From Mangifera indica (lineage: Eukaryota > Streptophyta > Magnoliopsida > Sapindales > Anacardiaceae), in NCBI RefSeq assembly GCF_011075055.1, contig NC_058137.1:21251463-21315462 (forward strand): DNA of 64,000 bases, written 5' to 3'. Below the pieces are notes generated by a model. It had not been told where the DNA came from. It made no database searches and saw only the letters and a program-made list of their open reading frames with translations. Below are positions 36,756 through 47,075 of the stretch, piece after piece. Both the position numbers and the translations under genes were made by a program. Each line of letters opens with the position of its first letter. Position 1 is the first letter of the stretch.

Positions 36756-37439
36756 TTATTTGAAAACCCATTCGTAGAAGGATTTGCCTAATAGGCATGA
36801 TCACACTTAACCGGGCAAATCAAGTCTACCAACGGGTTTTCTGCAATTTCCTTGTGCAATACTATTTTATCCACTAAAAATCACACCATAATCCTTCATA
36901 GATCAAAACTAGGTCAACATTGAAGTAATTTTCCTTAAAAAACACAATATTCAACCATAGACCATAAAACGCAGACTACAATAAATATTTAAAAGTCACA
37001 ATCAAACTATAGTATAATATAATTATTTACACTTAATACTAAGCTTCTAACTTATTTAAAATAAATTTTAGTTTGAATGATGATGATTTTTTTTTTTTTT
37101 AAAAAGAATTTCTCAATCTTTGTAATATTTTTGGGTTAATATGATTATGTTTAAAGTAATACTATGTATATTTATTTAAGTACACATATTTATATGTATT
37201 ATTATATGATTGAGTATTATTTTATTCTTATTTCAAAATAACCTACTTATATAGTTATACATATAAATGTGTATAATTTATATACTCAAAATCGGTACAT
37301 ATAGTTTTATTATCATGCATATTGCAAAAACTCTTATATACAAGCTTGAACTCATTCAAGTGTAATTTAATAATTATATTTTTATAATACCTAGAATACT
37401 GATTAAAATCATATAAACCCCTTTAAATTGGTTGGTTTA

Positions 37440-38010
37440 ATTAATATCTGTGATACTCTTAGATAAATTCTACATCGACAAAACATCAAAGATATGTTGA
37501 GTTTGTCTATACTCTGTTTGTACATCTCACATTAGTTAGAGATAAAAAGATTTGACTAATTATATAATTTATAAGTTCCTCAAATTGTTAAGACGCGTTT
37601 TAAGTTATAAACCCTAGAAACAAAATCATGATAAACTGTGTGTTCAAAATAAACAATATTTTGATAATGGGTTGGACTATTAGAGTAGATATGTTATAAA
37701 TGATATCAAAGAGGCTCTGATGGGGCAAACCTCAATAAAGAGGTTAAGTCTTATAAAGGGGGTGTATACGATATCGTTAAACAAATCTCACATCGACAAA
37801 ACACAATAGAAATGATGGGTTTGTTTGAGAGATGTGCTAAGACACTGAGTCTCATAAAAGAGATGTATGTGAGAACCTTAGATAATTTCCATATCAGCGA
37901 AAGATGTGCAAAGATGTTTTATCCCGTACAAGAGGTGTATATGATACTCTTATGTAAATCTTATATCAACGAAACACAAGAGAGATTAAATCTATTTGAG
38001 AGATGTTAGA
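37440..38010. repeat. Diverged tandem units around ATATCGACGAAACACAA
   Basis: The words GATACTCTTA(G/T)(A/G)TAAAT, CTCACATCGACAAAACACAA and TTTGAGAGATGT recur around 37450, 37770, 37870 and 37945. Three units are close together (roughly 90-100 bp apart) between 37768 and 38005. A 65-codon frame through them is a product of the repeats. Confidence 0.5.
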
Positions 38011-38262
38011 TCTGTCTATATAAAATTATAATATAAATAAATAATATCTTGATAATAGAATAGCCTATTAGTAAAAAGGGTTATATTATCCTTTTTTTTA
38101 TTTTGTAAGTTGAAATTAGTAAAAAAGAATAATGCACCAATATCTCGACCAGATATCATTACCACGTCACCTCTAATCTGCTGCCATAAAAATATCTCAT
38201 TGTGAGTATGGAAGTGCAAGAGGTTTTCTAGATTAATATTGCAGAATTGACTGTCCGTCTAC

Positions 38263-38867
38263 TGCCAAACAGATTTGTAAAGAGAAGATTGCATGGAAGG
38301 TTTCATCAGATTCAGAATCAGCCGAGGCTCTTTAACAGTGTGAACTAAGACTGGAAAGAGGAGGACATTCTGACACTCCACGCAAAGCTTTTCAATGATT
38401 TTTCTAATTTCATTGGTTGTTGGTTTCTACTGTTAAATGTCACTTATTCGGCTTCCAGTTGTGCGATAGACCATGCTGTCTGAATGACTCCACATAATCT
38501 TTTGCTTCGAAAGTGTATGTAAGCAAAACAGGAGTTCGTTCAGAGATCTCCATAGATATGCTTCTTGAGTTACCTAAATTGTAGAAATGGCTCTCCAACA
38601 TCTACGGCCAGCTAACAAAACTAAGGCAATCTCCCCCATAAGAGCCACTGAGTGCAACCCAAGAGTCCACAAAATACTAGCCTGAAAAATCAGTCGGAGG
38701 TGGTAGATGTCCCGAATTCAAAGCAAAAGAGTAACCTCAGCAGACAGGATGGTCTATTGCAACAAAGACCAATCTTTAATAAAGAAAAAAATTTCATCGT
38801 AGAATTAATAAAAAATCTCTAAACAGAACAGCTCCATAACACAAAATATAAGAACAATAAATATGCT
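38263..38867. other. 3' flank of the mTERF gene
   Basis: The composition is less AT-rich near 38280-38760. It probably holds the 3' UTR of the minus-strand mTERF gene; no separate gene is seen. Confidence 0.4.
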
Positions 38868-39863
38868 TTATATTGAATCGATATCACATTTTACGGAGGA
38901 CAAAGGCGAAGTTTTTAATGGCAAAGAAGCCTTACAACACACCTCCAATCTGTGGCGAAACTGTTCCTCACTCCTTCTTAATAATACATTCAGCGGAAAA
39001 CAAACCCCTTTCTCCACACAAGCTTGGTGCCTCGGCTTTATCCTATTTTCCAAACTAAATGAAAAATACTGTGGAAAATCTTTCAATTCTTTCAAATCCC
39101 TCCCCATTTCCACCACAAAGTAATTCAATTTCGGCTCGTAATTTTCCTTAACACTGTAATTAAACAGCTGCGGGAAACGGCGGAACATAGCCGTCGTTTC
39201 GCGCCGTGAGAAGCCAATATTTTGGAAGTAATCGAAACGAGGAAGGAATTTCTCTTCGACGCTACAGGAAAGCAAGTAAGTGTGTTTGTTTACCTCGGCG
39301 ATTCCAATGCTTTGGAGGAAGTATAGGGTGGGACGCAGGCGGGATTTGACGCTGCAGACGAGCAATCTGGGCCGTCGGTTGATGACTCTTCTTAAGTCAG
39401 AGCCGTTAACTTTAGCTTCGCGGAGGAGAAACGTGAAAATTGGGAGAATATCGGAGGCCTTGGTAGTTAAAATTTGGGGGCAGATGGAGATGATTCGGCG
39501 GAACTCGGAATTTGTGAGGTTGATAGAGGTGAGTAAATCAACGGTTGATTTGATGTCGGGTAGAGAGGTTGTGATGATGGGAGAATGACTGTTTATTAGT
39601 TGGAAAAAATCGAGGCCAATGGAGTCAAGGTAGAGCATTTTTTCTTGGAAATCAGAGTGGGAGTCGTGGGTTGTAGAAGGAGGTGCGGCTATAGATGGAA
39701 TTTGCGAGATTTTGGGGGGTATGAGTGGAAGAGGGGTGATTGTTTTGGAAGAAAATGAGGGAAAATGGAGGTTTCCGGGGCGGGAAAGGGAGCGAAAATC
39801 ATGGTGGGGGGAGGGGAAAAGGTGTTTAGGGTGGGAAAATGGAGAAGAAAGCGTTTCCTGCAT
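38868..39863 (-). CDS. mTERF family protein, probably chloroplast-targeted
   Basis: Intronless gene of 331 residues. The N-terminal 60 or so residues are rich in Ser, Pro, His and Phe and poor in acids, like a chloroplast transit peptide. From about residue 73 (FQEKMLYLDSIGLDFFQLI) it has successive mTERF helical repeats with the recurring Pro at repeat ends: ICPQIL (about 124), NRRPRLLVCSV (about 161), HTYLLSCSVEEKFLPR (about 192), FRRFPQLFNYSVKENYEPKL (about 220) and FPQYFSFSLENRIKPRH (about 255). The closest recalled relative is Arabidopsis At2g34620, of similar length. The family binds organelle nucleic acid and acts in transcription termination, RNA processing or translation. It is head-to-head with the peroxiredoxin gene, 412 bases between start codons. 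Confidence 0.9.
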   Translation of the reverse strand: MQETLSSPFSHPKHLFPSPHHDFRSLSRPGNLHFPSFSSKTITPLPLIPPKISQIPSIAAPPSTTHDSHSDFQEKMLYLDSIGLDFFQLINSHSPIITTSLPDIKSTVDLLTSINLTNSEFRRIISICPQILTTKASDILPIFTFLLREAKVNGSDLRRVINRRPRLLVCSVKSRLRPTLYFLQSIGIAEVNKHTYLLSCSVEEKFLPRFDYFQNIGFSRRETTAMFRRFPQLFNYSVKENYEPKLNYFVVEMGRDLKELKDFPQYFSFSLENRIKPRHQACVEKGVCFPLNVLLRRSEEQFRHRLEVCCKASLPLKTSPLSSVKCDIDSI

Positions 39864-40275
39864 TGCATCTAGGCTACTTCATGATTAATGGTGGAGAAAT
39901 TTTTTTTGGTTTGCTTGGTTAGGAGGGAATATAAGGAAAGAGAGGAGAAAAGGATAAGAGCTGTGCTATTTGAAAGTCTCAGAGTTGAAGAATTTTCTAG
40001 CTAAACTGTTGTTTGTGCTTTTGGGAAAGAGATGAAGGCAAGCCCAGCTCTTATGGGCTATGGGCATTTTATTTGAGAATTAATTAAGTGGGCTTCATTT
40101 GTCCTCGAAGATATAACCTAGATTTCCGGTGACGCTCAATGTGTGGAGCCGGTAACCCCGATAAAACCTTGAAATCCAACAACCATTCATCCATGAACCA
40201 CGGAGCCTAAACCCCTTTTACTTATCCTCTTGCTCATCCAACGCTCACTCATCTCCCATCTCACTCTCTGCTTCA
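39864..40275. promoter_or_regulatory. Shared upstream region of the divergent mTERF and peroxiredoxin genes
   Basis: Only 412 bases separate the two start codons, so both promoters and leaders lie here. The peroxiredoxin side ends in a pyrimidine-rich leader (CTCATCTCCCATCTCACTC). No classic TATA box is clear on either side. Confidence 0.55.
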
Positions 40276-43200
40276 ATGGCTTGCTCTGCTGCCACCACCA
40301 CTACCGCCTCTTTCATGTCCTCAAACCCCCCCAGACCATGCCTCCCCCCTTCTTCTTCACAAACCCTAACCATCCCTCGCTCCTTTTCCGGCCTCCGTAA
40401 TCCCCTCCGCTCATCCCGGGTTTCAAAATCCGTCTCTTTCTCCCGTGGGTCCCATTCCAGAAAGTCCTTCGTTGTCAGAGCAAACGTAAGTCTCTTTCTT
40501 TCCGGGTTTTTTTTTTTTCCCTTTGGTTAGTATTATTTCACTTTTGTTTTTTTTTTTTTTAAATTCTTGGTGCAAAGTTTCAATTTTTAGAGTCGTGGAA
40601 TCTTTAAATTGTAAACTTTTGTTTCCGTCCTCCATTGTCTAAGAAAGCGGGTTTCTGTTTCTTTCTGTTTTTTTTTTTTTTGTTTCTTTGGTTAATGTGA
40701 TTTCATTTTTGTTTTTGACTCTTTGGTCTGTTGAATGAATTGGATCGACAGTGTAAAGTTTCAGTTTTTAGAGTTGTAAGTCTCTAAATTGTAAATTTTT
40801 GTTTATGTAGTTTAGGTTGGTTGAAGTCCATATGAATTAGGCATTTAGTTTTAATCGTTTAATACCCTCTTGTATGCTTCTATAATGCTTGAAATGGGTA
40901 AATTTATTGCATTTCTAATATCACACGGTTTCAAGAAATGCTGTATCCAGTGCATATATGTAATCTAAATAGTTAATATGGGTAATGTGTGTGAAGATGA
41001 ATGTTCAATGTAATTGTGATCTTCCAGGGGGAGGAGATGTCTAATTCAGGATAAGATTGTAAAGTTACTGGTATGGCATTGATTTGATTATGTTGCTTCT
41101 TATTTCCATCTGCAGGTGGATGTGCCATTGGTTGGAAATAAGGCACCTGATTTTGAAGCAGAGGCTGTTTTTGATCAGGAGTTCATCAAGGTTAGAAGAT
41201 TTTTTATTTTTCGGTAAATAGGTTAGAAGAATATTGTGATAGCTAACTGTTGTTCTTAATTGTTTTGGACTTCTATGCGAAAATTGATATCCTGTGGTGA
41301 ATTGGATTTATGTGGTTAACACATATCACTTACTGTGTATGATTGTCCTTTCCAACTGATGCACCATCACTTCAGGTCAAACTTTCAGAATACATTGGGA
41401 AGAAATATGTAATTCTATTTTTCTACCCATTGGACTTCACATTTGTTTGTCCTACAGGTTAGTTTAAAAGTTTGAACTGATTAAAGCTGGAGTTTAGATG
41501 ACGGTGGAAGTTAAAATGTTCTTATCTTCATCTATTTATTCCTTGCAGAGATCACTGCCTTCAGTGACCGTTATGCAGAGTTCGAGAAGCTAAACACAGA
41601 GATATTAGGAGTCTCAACTGACAGTGTGGTAAGTTACTTGCAGAAGATTCCAAAGACTTCATGCTGCTAGCCTGCAATTATATGGTACTAGATTGAAAGT
41701 TCAGTGTGCATGTAGTTTTCTCTAGCTGTATCATTTATCATGAGTTACCTCTGAAAATTCCTATCAGTTCTATTTATATCTCTCCCTTATGTTGTGAGTT
41801 TTTTCATTTGTTTGCCTATTATAAGATAATAACATTTGCTGGTGATGTCTGGCCATTGCTAAATCATTGCCTTAGCTTGGAAATGGTATTGCTTTGTTTC
41901 TCTGACACAAAATGGAGATATGAGCTTTAATGCTTTTTATTTTTTTCCAGTATGGGTAATTGTGATAACTTATTTTGTTATTATCAATTGAAGTGGACTA
42001 GTTATTGCTTGCAGATGTATAGAGACGTATATAGTATGACGAAAAGTCATTTAGCATTCGACTGTTTTTGTGCAATAATGTTGTTTCTTAAGGTTTAAAA
42101 AAAAGACTACAACATAAGGTCTATCGAGTGATTGATGATGCTAGTATGTTTCCGTAAGCATAACTACATGTTTTGTGTGTGTATGGTAGTGTTTGTTCAT
42201 AGTTGAGCTTGTACTTAGTGATGCAGAGTAGCTTAAAGTGCCAAGGGAGAATGCTAGAAATAGCAAAAGAGAGAAATTATATTTAACATGCTTGAAAAGA
42301 AATCTGGTTTACCTTACATCACCAAAAATCAAATCTAACTGTAATTTTTTTTTTCATCAGAGCAAGTAATTGGTGACTGCAAGTTACAAGCTTAATTTTT
42401 ATATTAGTCCAGATTATTAACAGCTTTCATATTTTGGGAGTTATTATTTCGGAATTTGAATTTGAAATTGAAATGTTTACTTGAAGTGTTTATCTCTTGC
42501 ATGATAACCATTGGTTCTGAAATATGAATTACTTTTAAATCATGATCAACCCCTGATATTTTACAGTTCTCACATCTGGCATGGGTCCAAACTGACAGAA
42601 AGTCTGGTGGTCTTGGTGATTTGAAATATCCATTGATTTCTGATATCACCAAGTCAATTTCAAAGTCTTTTGGAGTTCTCATCCCTGATCAGGTACGTGA
42701 TGACCCGAATCTTCAGTGAGACATTTCCCTAAAATGTAGTTAGTGTCTATCCAAATGATGGATTTTGCCTATGTCTGGCTGTCTTGTGGATCACTTTTGA
42801 ATTTTTTTCTATGTTTGTTTATAAATCTTCTTCTGACAAGGGAGTCAATGTATTCAAGGAAAGTTATGGTCTGAAGAATCTAATTCAAGATTGTTAGCAA
42901 ACACTGATCAACGTGTTCCAAGTTAAAATTAATTTTCAAAAACCATATTTGCCAGAGAGTCATTGGATGTAATGAGCTTGCACGGCAAGGTTGATGTTTT
43001 GGAGGGCTCTCTTTTCAAAATCATGTTCTCAAGAGCTAGAGTACAAAATGGTTATAAAAAAGTTGGTTATTTATGGAAAGGATGTATGGTTCACTTTTTT
43101 GGATTTACTAAGAGCCCACCAGTGCTAGGATCTGTCACTTGTAAAGCAATTTCTCAGCAATATGGGAAAGGTTTTCATGTCAAACTTATCATAGACAGGG

Positions 43201-43646
43201 TGTGTGTTTGTGTTTCAAATTCTTTGTACAAAATGTTTAATTTAACATTTTCTCGTTGTAGCAGTTTCCCTTGGTATTTATAATGACGTGGATAGTATAA
43301 ACGCTTGCATAATTTTAATTTGAATACAGGGGATTGCATTGCGAGGACTGTTCGTTATTGACAAGGAAGGGATCATCCAGCACTCCACCATCAACAATCT
43401 TGCCATTGGCCGAAGTGTTGATGAGACAATGAGAACACTCCAGGTAAAATTCCTGATATATTCTTGACTTTTTAAGCATGCTCAAAAAATTATTGTTTCT
43501 TTGTGCTAATACTTTGTTGCTCTCTTCAGGCCTTGCAGTATGTGCAAGAAAATCCCGACGAAGTGTGCCCAGCTGGGTGGAAGCCTGGTGAGAAGTCAAT
43601 GAAGCCAGACCCAAAACTCAGCAAGGAATACTTTGCTGCAATATAG
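40276..43646 (+). CDS. BAS1: 2-Cys peroxiredoxin BAS1, chloroplastic
   Basis: Seven exons: 40276-40485, 41116-41190, 41376-41457, 41549-41628, 42567-42692, 43330-43443 and 43530-43646. The 267-residue protein matches the family's usual length. Residues 1-70 form a Ser/Thr/Pro-rich transit peptide. The mature part starts with [20 protein letters not shown]. The peroxidatic Cys is residue 120 (FTFVCPTE) and the resolving Cys residue 242 (DEVCPAGW). The over-oxidation-sensitive motifs are both present: GGLG (exon 5) and the YF near the C-terminus (KEYFAAI). It reduces hydrogen peroxide and alkyl hydroperoxides in the stroma, recharged mainly by NTRC and thioredoxins. An AATAAA poly(A) signal lies at 43764-43769. 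The last intact exon phases and all GT-AG sites support the model; nothing looks broken. Confidence 0.97.
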
Positions 43647-43763
43647 AGGGGTTGGCATCAATCTCCCAGATGCATATCTATGTTGATTAGGGAAGTGTAG
43701 CCGAGTTTTGTTTTAATGTAATATCATTTTACCAATTCTGAGTTTTGCGGAGCAATCTCTGAG

Positions 43764-43769
43764 AATAAA
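43764..43769 (+). terminator. Poly(A) signal AATAAA of BAS1
   Basis: A canonical hexamer lies 118 bases after the stop codon, in a T/A-rich 3' flank. Confidence 0.5.
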
Positions 43770-44676
43770 TGCATTGGATTATAATGCAACTTATCCCTTG
43801 TTTATCTTTTAGAATGAATACACAATCTCTCTTGTTAATGCCCACTCATGACTTGTATGTTTGTATTTGCATGGATGAGCTATGTTATTTTGAGCATTGT
43901 TGTAAATAGCTTGTTATATTGTATATAATGAATGGTTTTGGGAAGTAAATGGATTTGGGTAAATTGAAATGTTAGATCAAGGAGGTTATGAAATGAAAAT
44001 ATCTACCATAACCCATCAATTTGGATTAGCATTTTCAAGTGATATTAGATGTATTTATAAACCCATAATCTCTTTCGTACTTTGACTACGTAAAATTTTC
44101 TTAAAGATGGTTACATTTATCTTATATGTCACTAGCGAATGCCACGAAAATCTACTACGTTTATAGATTTCAATCTGGAAAAACTTGGTGAGAGTCAGGG
44201 GAAAAGCCTCTTTAACACAAAATTTTCTTTTTAAAACATCAAATGAACAATTTTATCTATAATTAGATTCAATATTAAATTATGTGAATTTGATCTGATA
44301 TATATTTTTCTGTGGTCATAAATAAAACATAAGAAATCTAGGTCCTAGCTAATTTGTGGGATGCAATCTTACAGTTTGATTATCTTGTGACAAAATGCGA
44401 GCATAGATTGATTGACCAAATTATTAATTAACCTGAAAAGAGCTTCAGAGTATGATATAAGATCTAACTAATCAAATAAAAAATTATAAATTGATGATCA
44501 ATATCCTATCATGAGTCGCGCATGGATTGATACAATATAATTGTTGATCAATCCATAACCTATAAATTGACTAATAATACTACTTCGTTTATAAATTTTG
44601 TTGGCTTTATTGCAACATTATTTCTTTCCCACTTCTTAACATGTTAAAACTACATTAATTTCCATATAATTTTAAA
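43770..44676. other. AT-rich spacer
   Basis: Nothing beyond the 3' end of BAS1 is recognised. Confidence 0.5.
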
Positions 44677-45576
44677 GGCCAAAAGACTTATTCCTACCCA
44701 AGGTTTTCCCCACTTCTAACTCCCACTAACATAGTTTTAAAAACTTAAATACCTATTTGCCATTAACCTTCTGTTAAAATTCTCTATTATTTATAAGGGT
44801 AAAACTATTATTTTATCATTAATATTAAAATGAATAAAATTATATCTCATTTCTCCTTTAATTTAAAAAACTATCAATTTTTTCTCACCCAAAAGTTTGA
44901 AAAAGTTACATTTTTTCCATACTAGAGTTTACTTTCTTTCCCTTCTTCGATGATTGGTCTCCAACAATTGGACTCTAGCCAAGACCATCTTCATCTCATC
45001 TTTCTCCTTTTGCCGTTGTTGACAAAGCCCAATGACAACGAAGAAGCCTCGATTGATGACGAATCGAAGACGAAGAACCCCAACCAACTTTTGCAGATCT
45101 ATCAATATTTTTCATCGAATTGGCTCTAGATGAAGCTTATGTTGTGTGATTCAACAAAAGTCGAAGCCAATTCTCATCGTTTGGAGTTGATTCAATGAAA
45201 ACTTTTCATCTTTAATTCGTCGTGTTGGGGCTTCTTTGTTTGTCATCAGCAAAAGGAGAATAATAGGATGAAGACGATCTTGGCCGCAACCTGGTCGCTG
45301 AAGAAGTAAAAGTAAGAAAATAAACCCTAACAGGGTGAAAGTGTAACTTTCCAAAGTTTTGGGTGAGGAAAAATTCTTAATTTTTTAAACTAAGAAAGAA
45401 AAATAAGACATAATTTTATTTATTTTAATATTAATAATAAAATAATGATTTTATCTTTATAATTAATATAAAATTTTAATAAAAATTAGATGACAAATGT
45501 GTATTTCAATTTTTAAAATTTTATGAGTAAAAGTTTGAAAATTGACTAAACCTTAGGCAAACTAAGTGTTTTGGCC
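44677..45576. mobile_element. Foldback Mutator-like element, 900 bp
   Basis: The left end GGCCAAAAGACTTATTCCTACCCAAGG is mirrored by CCTTAGGCAAACTAAGTGTTTTGGCC at the right. The flanks AATTTTAAA (44668-44676) and AATATTAAA (45578-45586) agree at 8 of 9 with a one-base shift. The core pairs CTTCTTCGATGATTGG-like and CTTTGTTTGTCATCAGC-like words with their complements. Confidence 0.75.
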
Positions 45577-47075
45577 TAATATTAAATTGCGAAATGCGGC
45601 TTATTAAAGGAGACCAAAACTCAACTATTATTACTAAGCACGCAATTTATAAAATCATTAATTAAATTACCTAAATGATTGAATGCTTATAATTGAAATT
45701 AGGATACTTGATCCGCCAAAGTATCAATGGTTCAAACTGCTCTAAAATTAGGGTATTTCCCATTTTATCGAACTTTTGTACCATAAACAATGTTATTTCT
45801 AATTATTGCCCTTCTAAGATGTAAAATATATCTTTTCTCATCATCCTTAAAGTGTATGAGATAAATATATATACTTTGATTAGGGTTAGATTCTATGATT
45901 ATAATTCTAACAAATATAAAGTAGATCAATAAAACTATGTGTACCTATTTTTGGTATACAATTTATGTACACAGATGAGGTGTTATCATATGATTGGATG
46001 TTTCTTTATCATCTGATGACACATATTTTAAAATCATCTAATTATATGATGACACATCACTGTGTACATGAATTGTGTATAAAAAATAGGTACACATAAC
46101 ATTGCTCAAAATAGATTTATGATGAATCAAATCTAAATAAAGACTAGTTCAAATTTAGCATGATTCTAGAATATGTAACTAGATATCTTGTTTGGTTTGT
46201 TCAAATACTAAACAGTATCGTCGAAAAAGAAGAATAAAGTTGCATAAAAATAAGATGAGTTGTCGAAGATGAAAAAGAAGAAAAAGAATTGCTATTGAAG
46301 AAGAAAAAATAAAGGCAGGGTCCCCTTCTCCCATGAATTTATGCATAACATTTTGGCAGCCCAATCTGTAAAAGCATTCTGTAGATTGGGAAGGAGGATT
46401 TTGCTTAAGGATCAACAATCAATTCTTTCTATATCAATTTTCAGTAACAAAATAACGTAAAGAGATTTGTTTATATCCTTAATATACGAATTACAATGTT
46501 TTATAATCTGTTGTGTTTGAATTGAAATCGGGTAAAATAATTAAATTTTATAATTATGTAATTGAGAAATTTTCAAACAGTAAGAATATACTAGAAGAAT
46601 TAACATTCTACAAATTCATTATTTAATCTTATAAGGGGAATTTTCTATTATTATGTCTCCCACTTAATGCAATGATTAAATCTAATAATTCAATATTTTA
46701 ACTCTACAAATATTATAATCTGATCCTTTAATATCTATCTAATTACCTAAAATAACCCACGCCATGCGAGAATTAAATCTACTACTCGATATTATAACTC
46801 TACTATACACTATCCCAATACTATAATCTAACCCCCTCAATGTATGTAATTATATGTACAATTGAGAAGCATTGAAAGTATCATCAACAAAAGGGAGCAC
46901 TAATAATAATTCATTCTCTTAAAATCTTTTTAACACTTTTGTATTGTGTTTGAGACTGTATGCTGCCTCAATTTAAAAAGGAACAAGAAGTTACTGTGCT
47001 AACCATCTACGGTATAAAGACCGTATATACCTGTATAATAAATACGCAAAAAAAGATATCATTTCGATGTGTCAA
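45577..47075. other. AT-rich spacer containing one 181-bp MITE
   Basis: A minus frame at 46179-46418 has no support. The end belongs to the 3' flank of the LOG gene. Confidence 0.5.
45927..46107. mobile_element. 181-bp MITE, Mutator-like by target size
   Basis: The left end CAATAAAACTATGTGTACC pairs imperfectly with the right end GGTACACATAACATTGCTC. Inside, GTGTTATCATATGATTGGAT and ATATGATGACACATCACTG form a second inverted pair. The flanks AAAGTAGAT (45918-45926) and AAAATAGAT (46108-46116) agree at 8 of 9. The length is exactly that of the copies at 54346 and 59488. Confidence 0.85.

Larger units (their letters stand above)
32667..38262. other. Long AT-rich spacer with repeat fragments
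   Basis: No gene is supported. It holds an (ATT)n run near 32905, the two dispersed-repeat partners (33840-34060 and 35210-35710), MITE-like stretches at 36589-36755 and 37155-37305, and a set of diverged tandem units at 37440-38010. The short frames here have no domains. Confidence 0.5.

Noticed and set aside
37812..38009. A 65-codon frame with repeated ERC motifs (FERCAK, SERCAK)
   Set aside because: The repetition comes from the tandem DNA units at 37440-38010 read in frame; no start context or family match.
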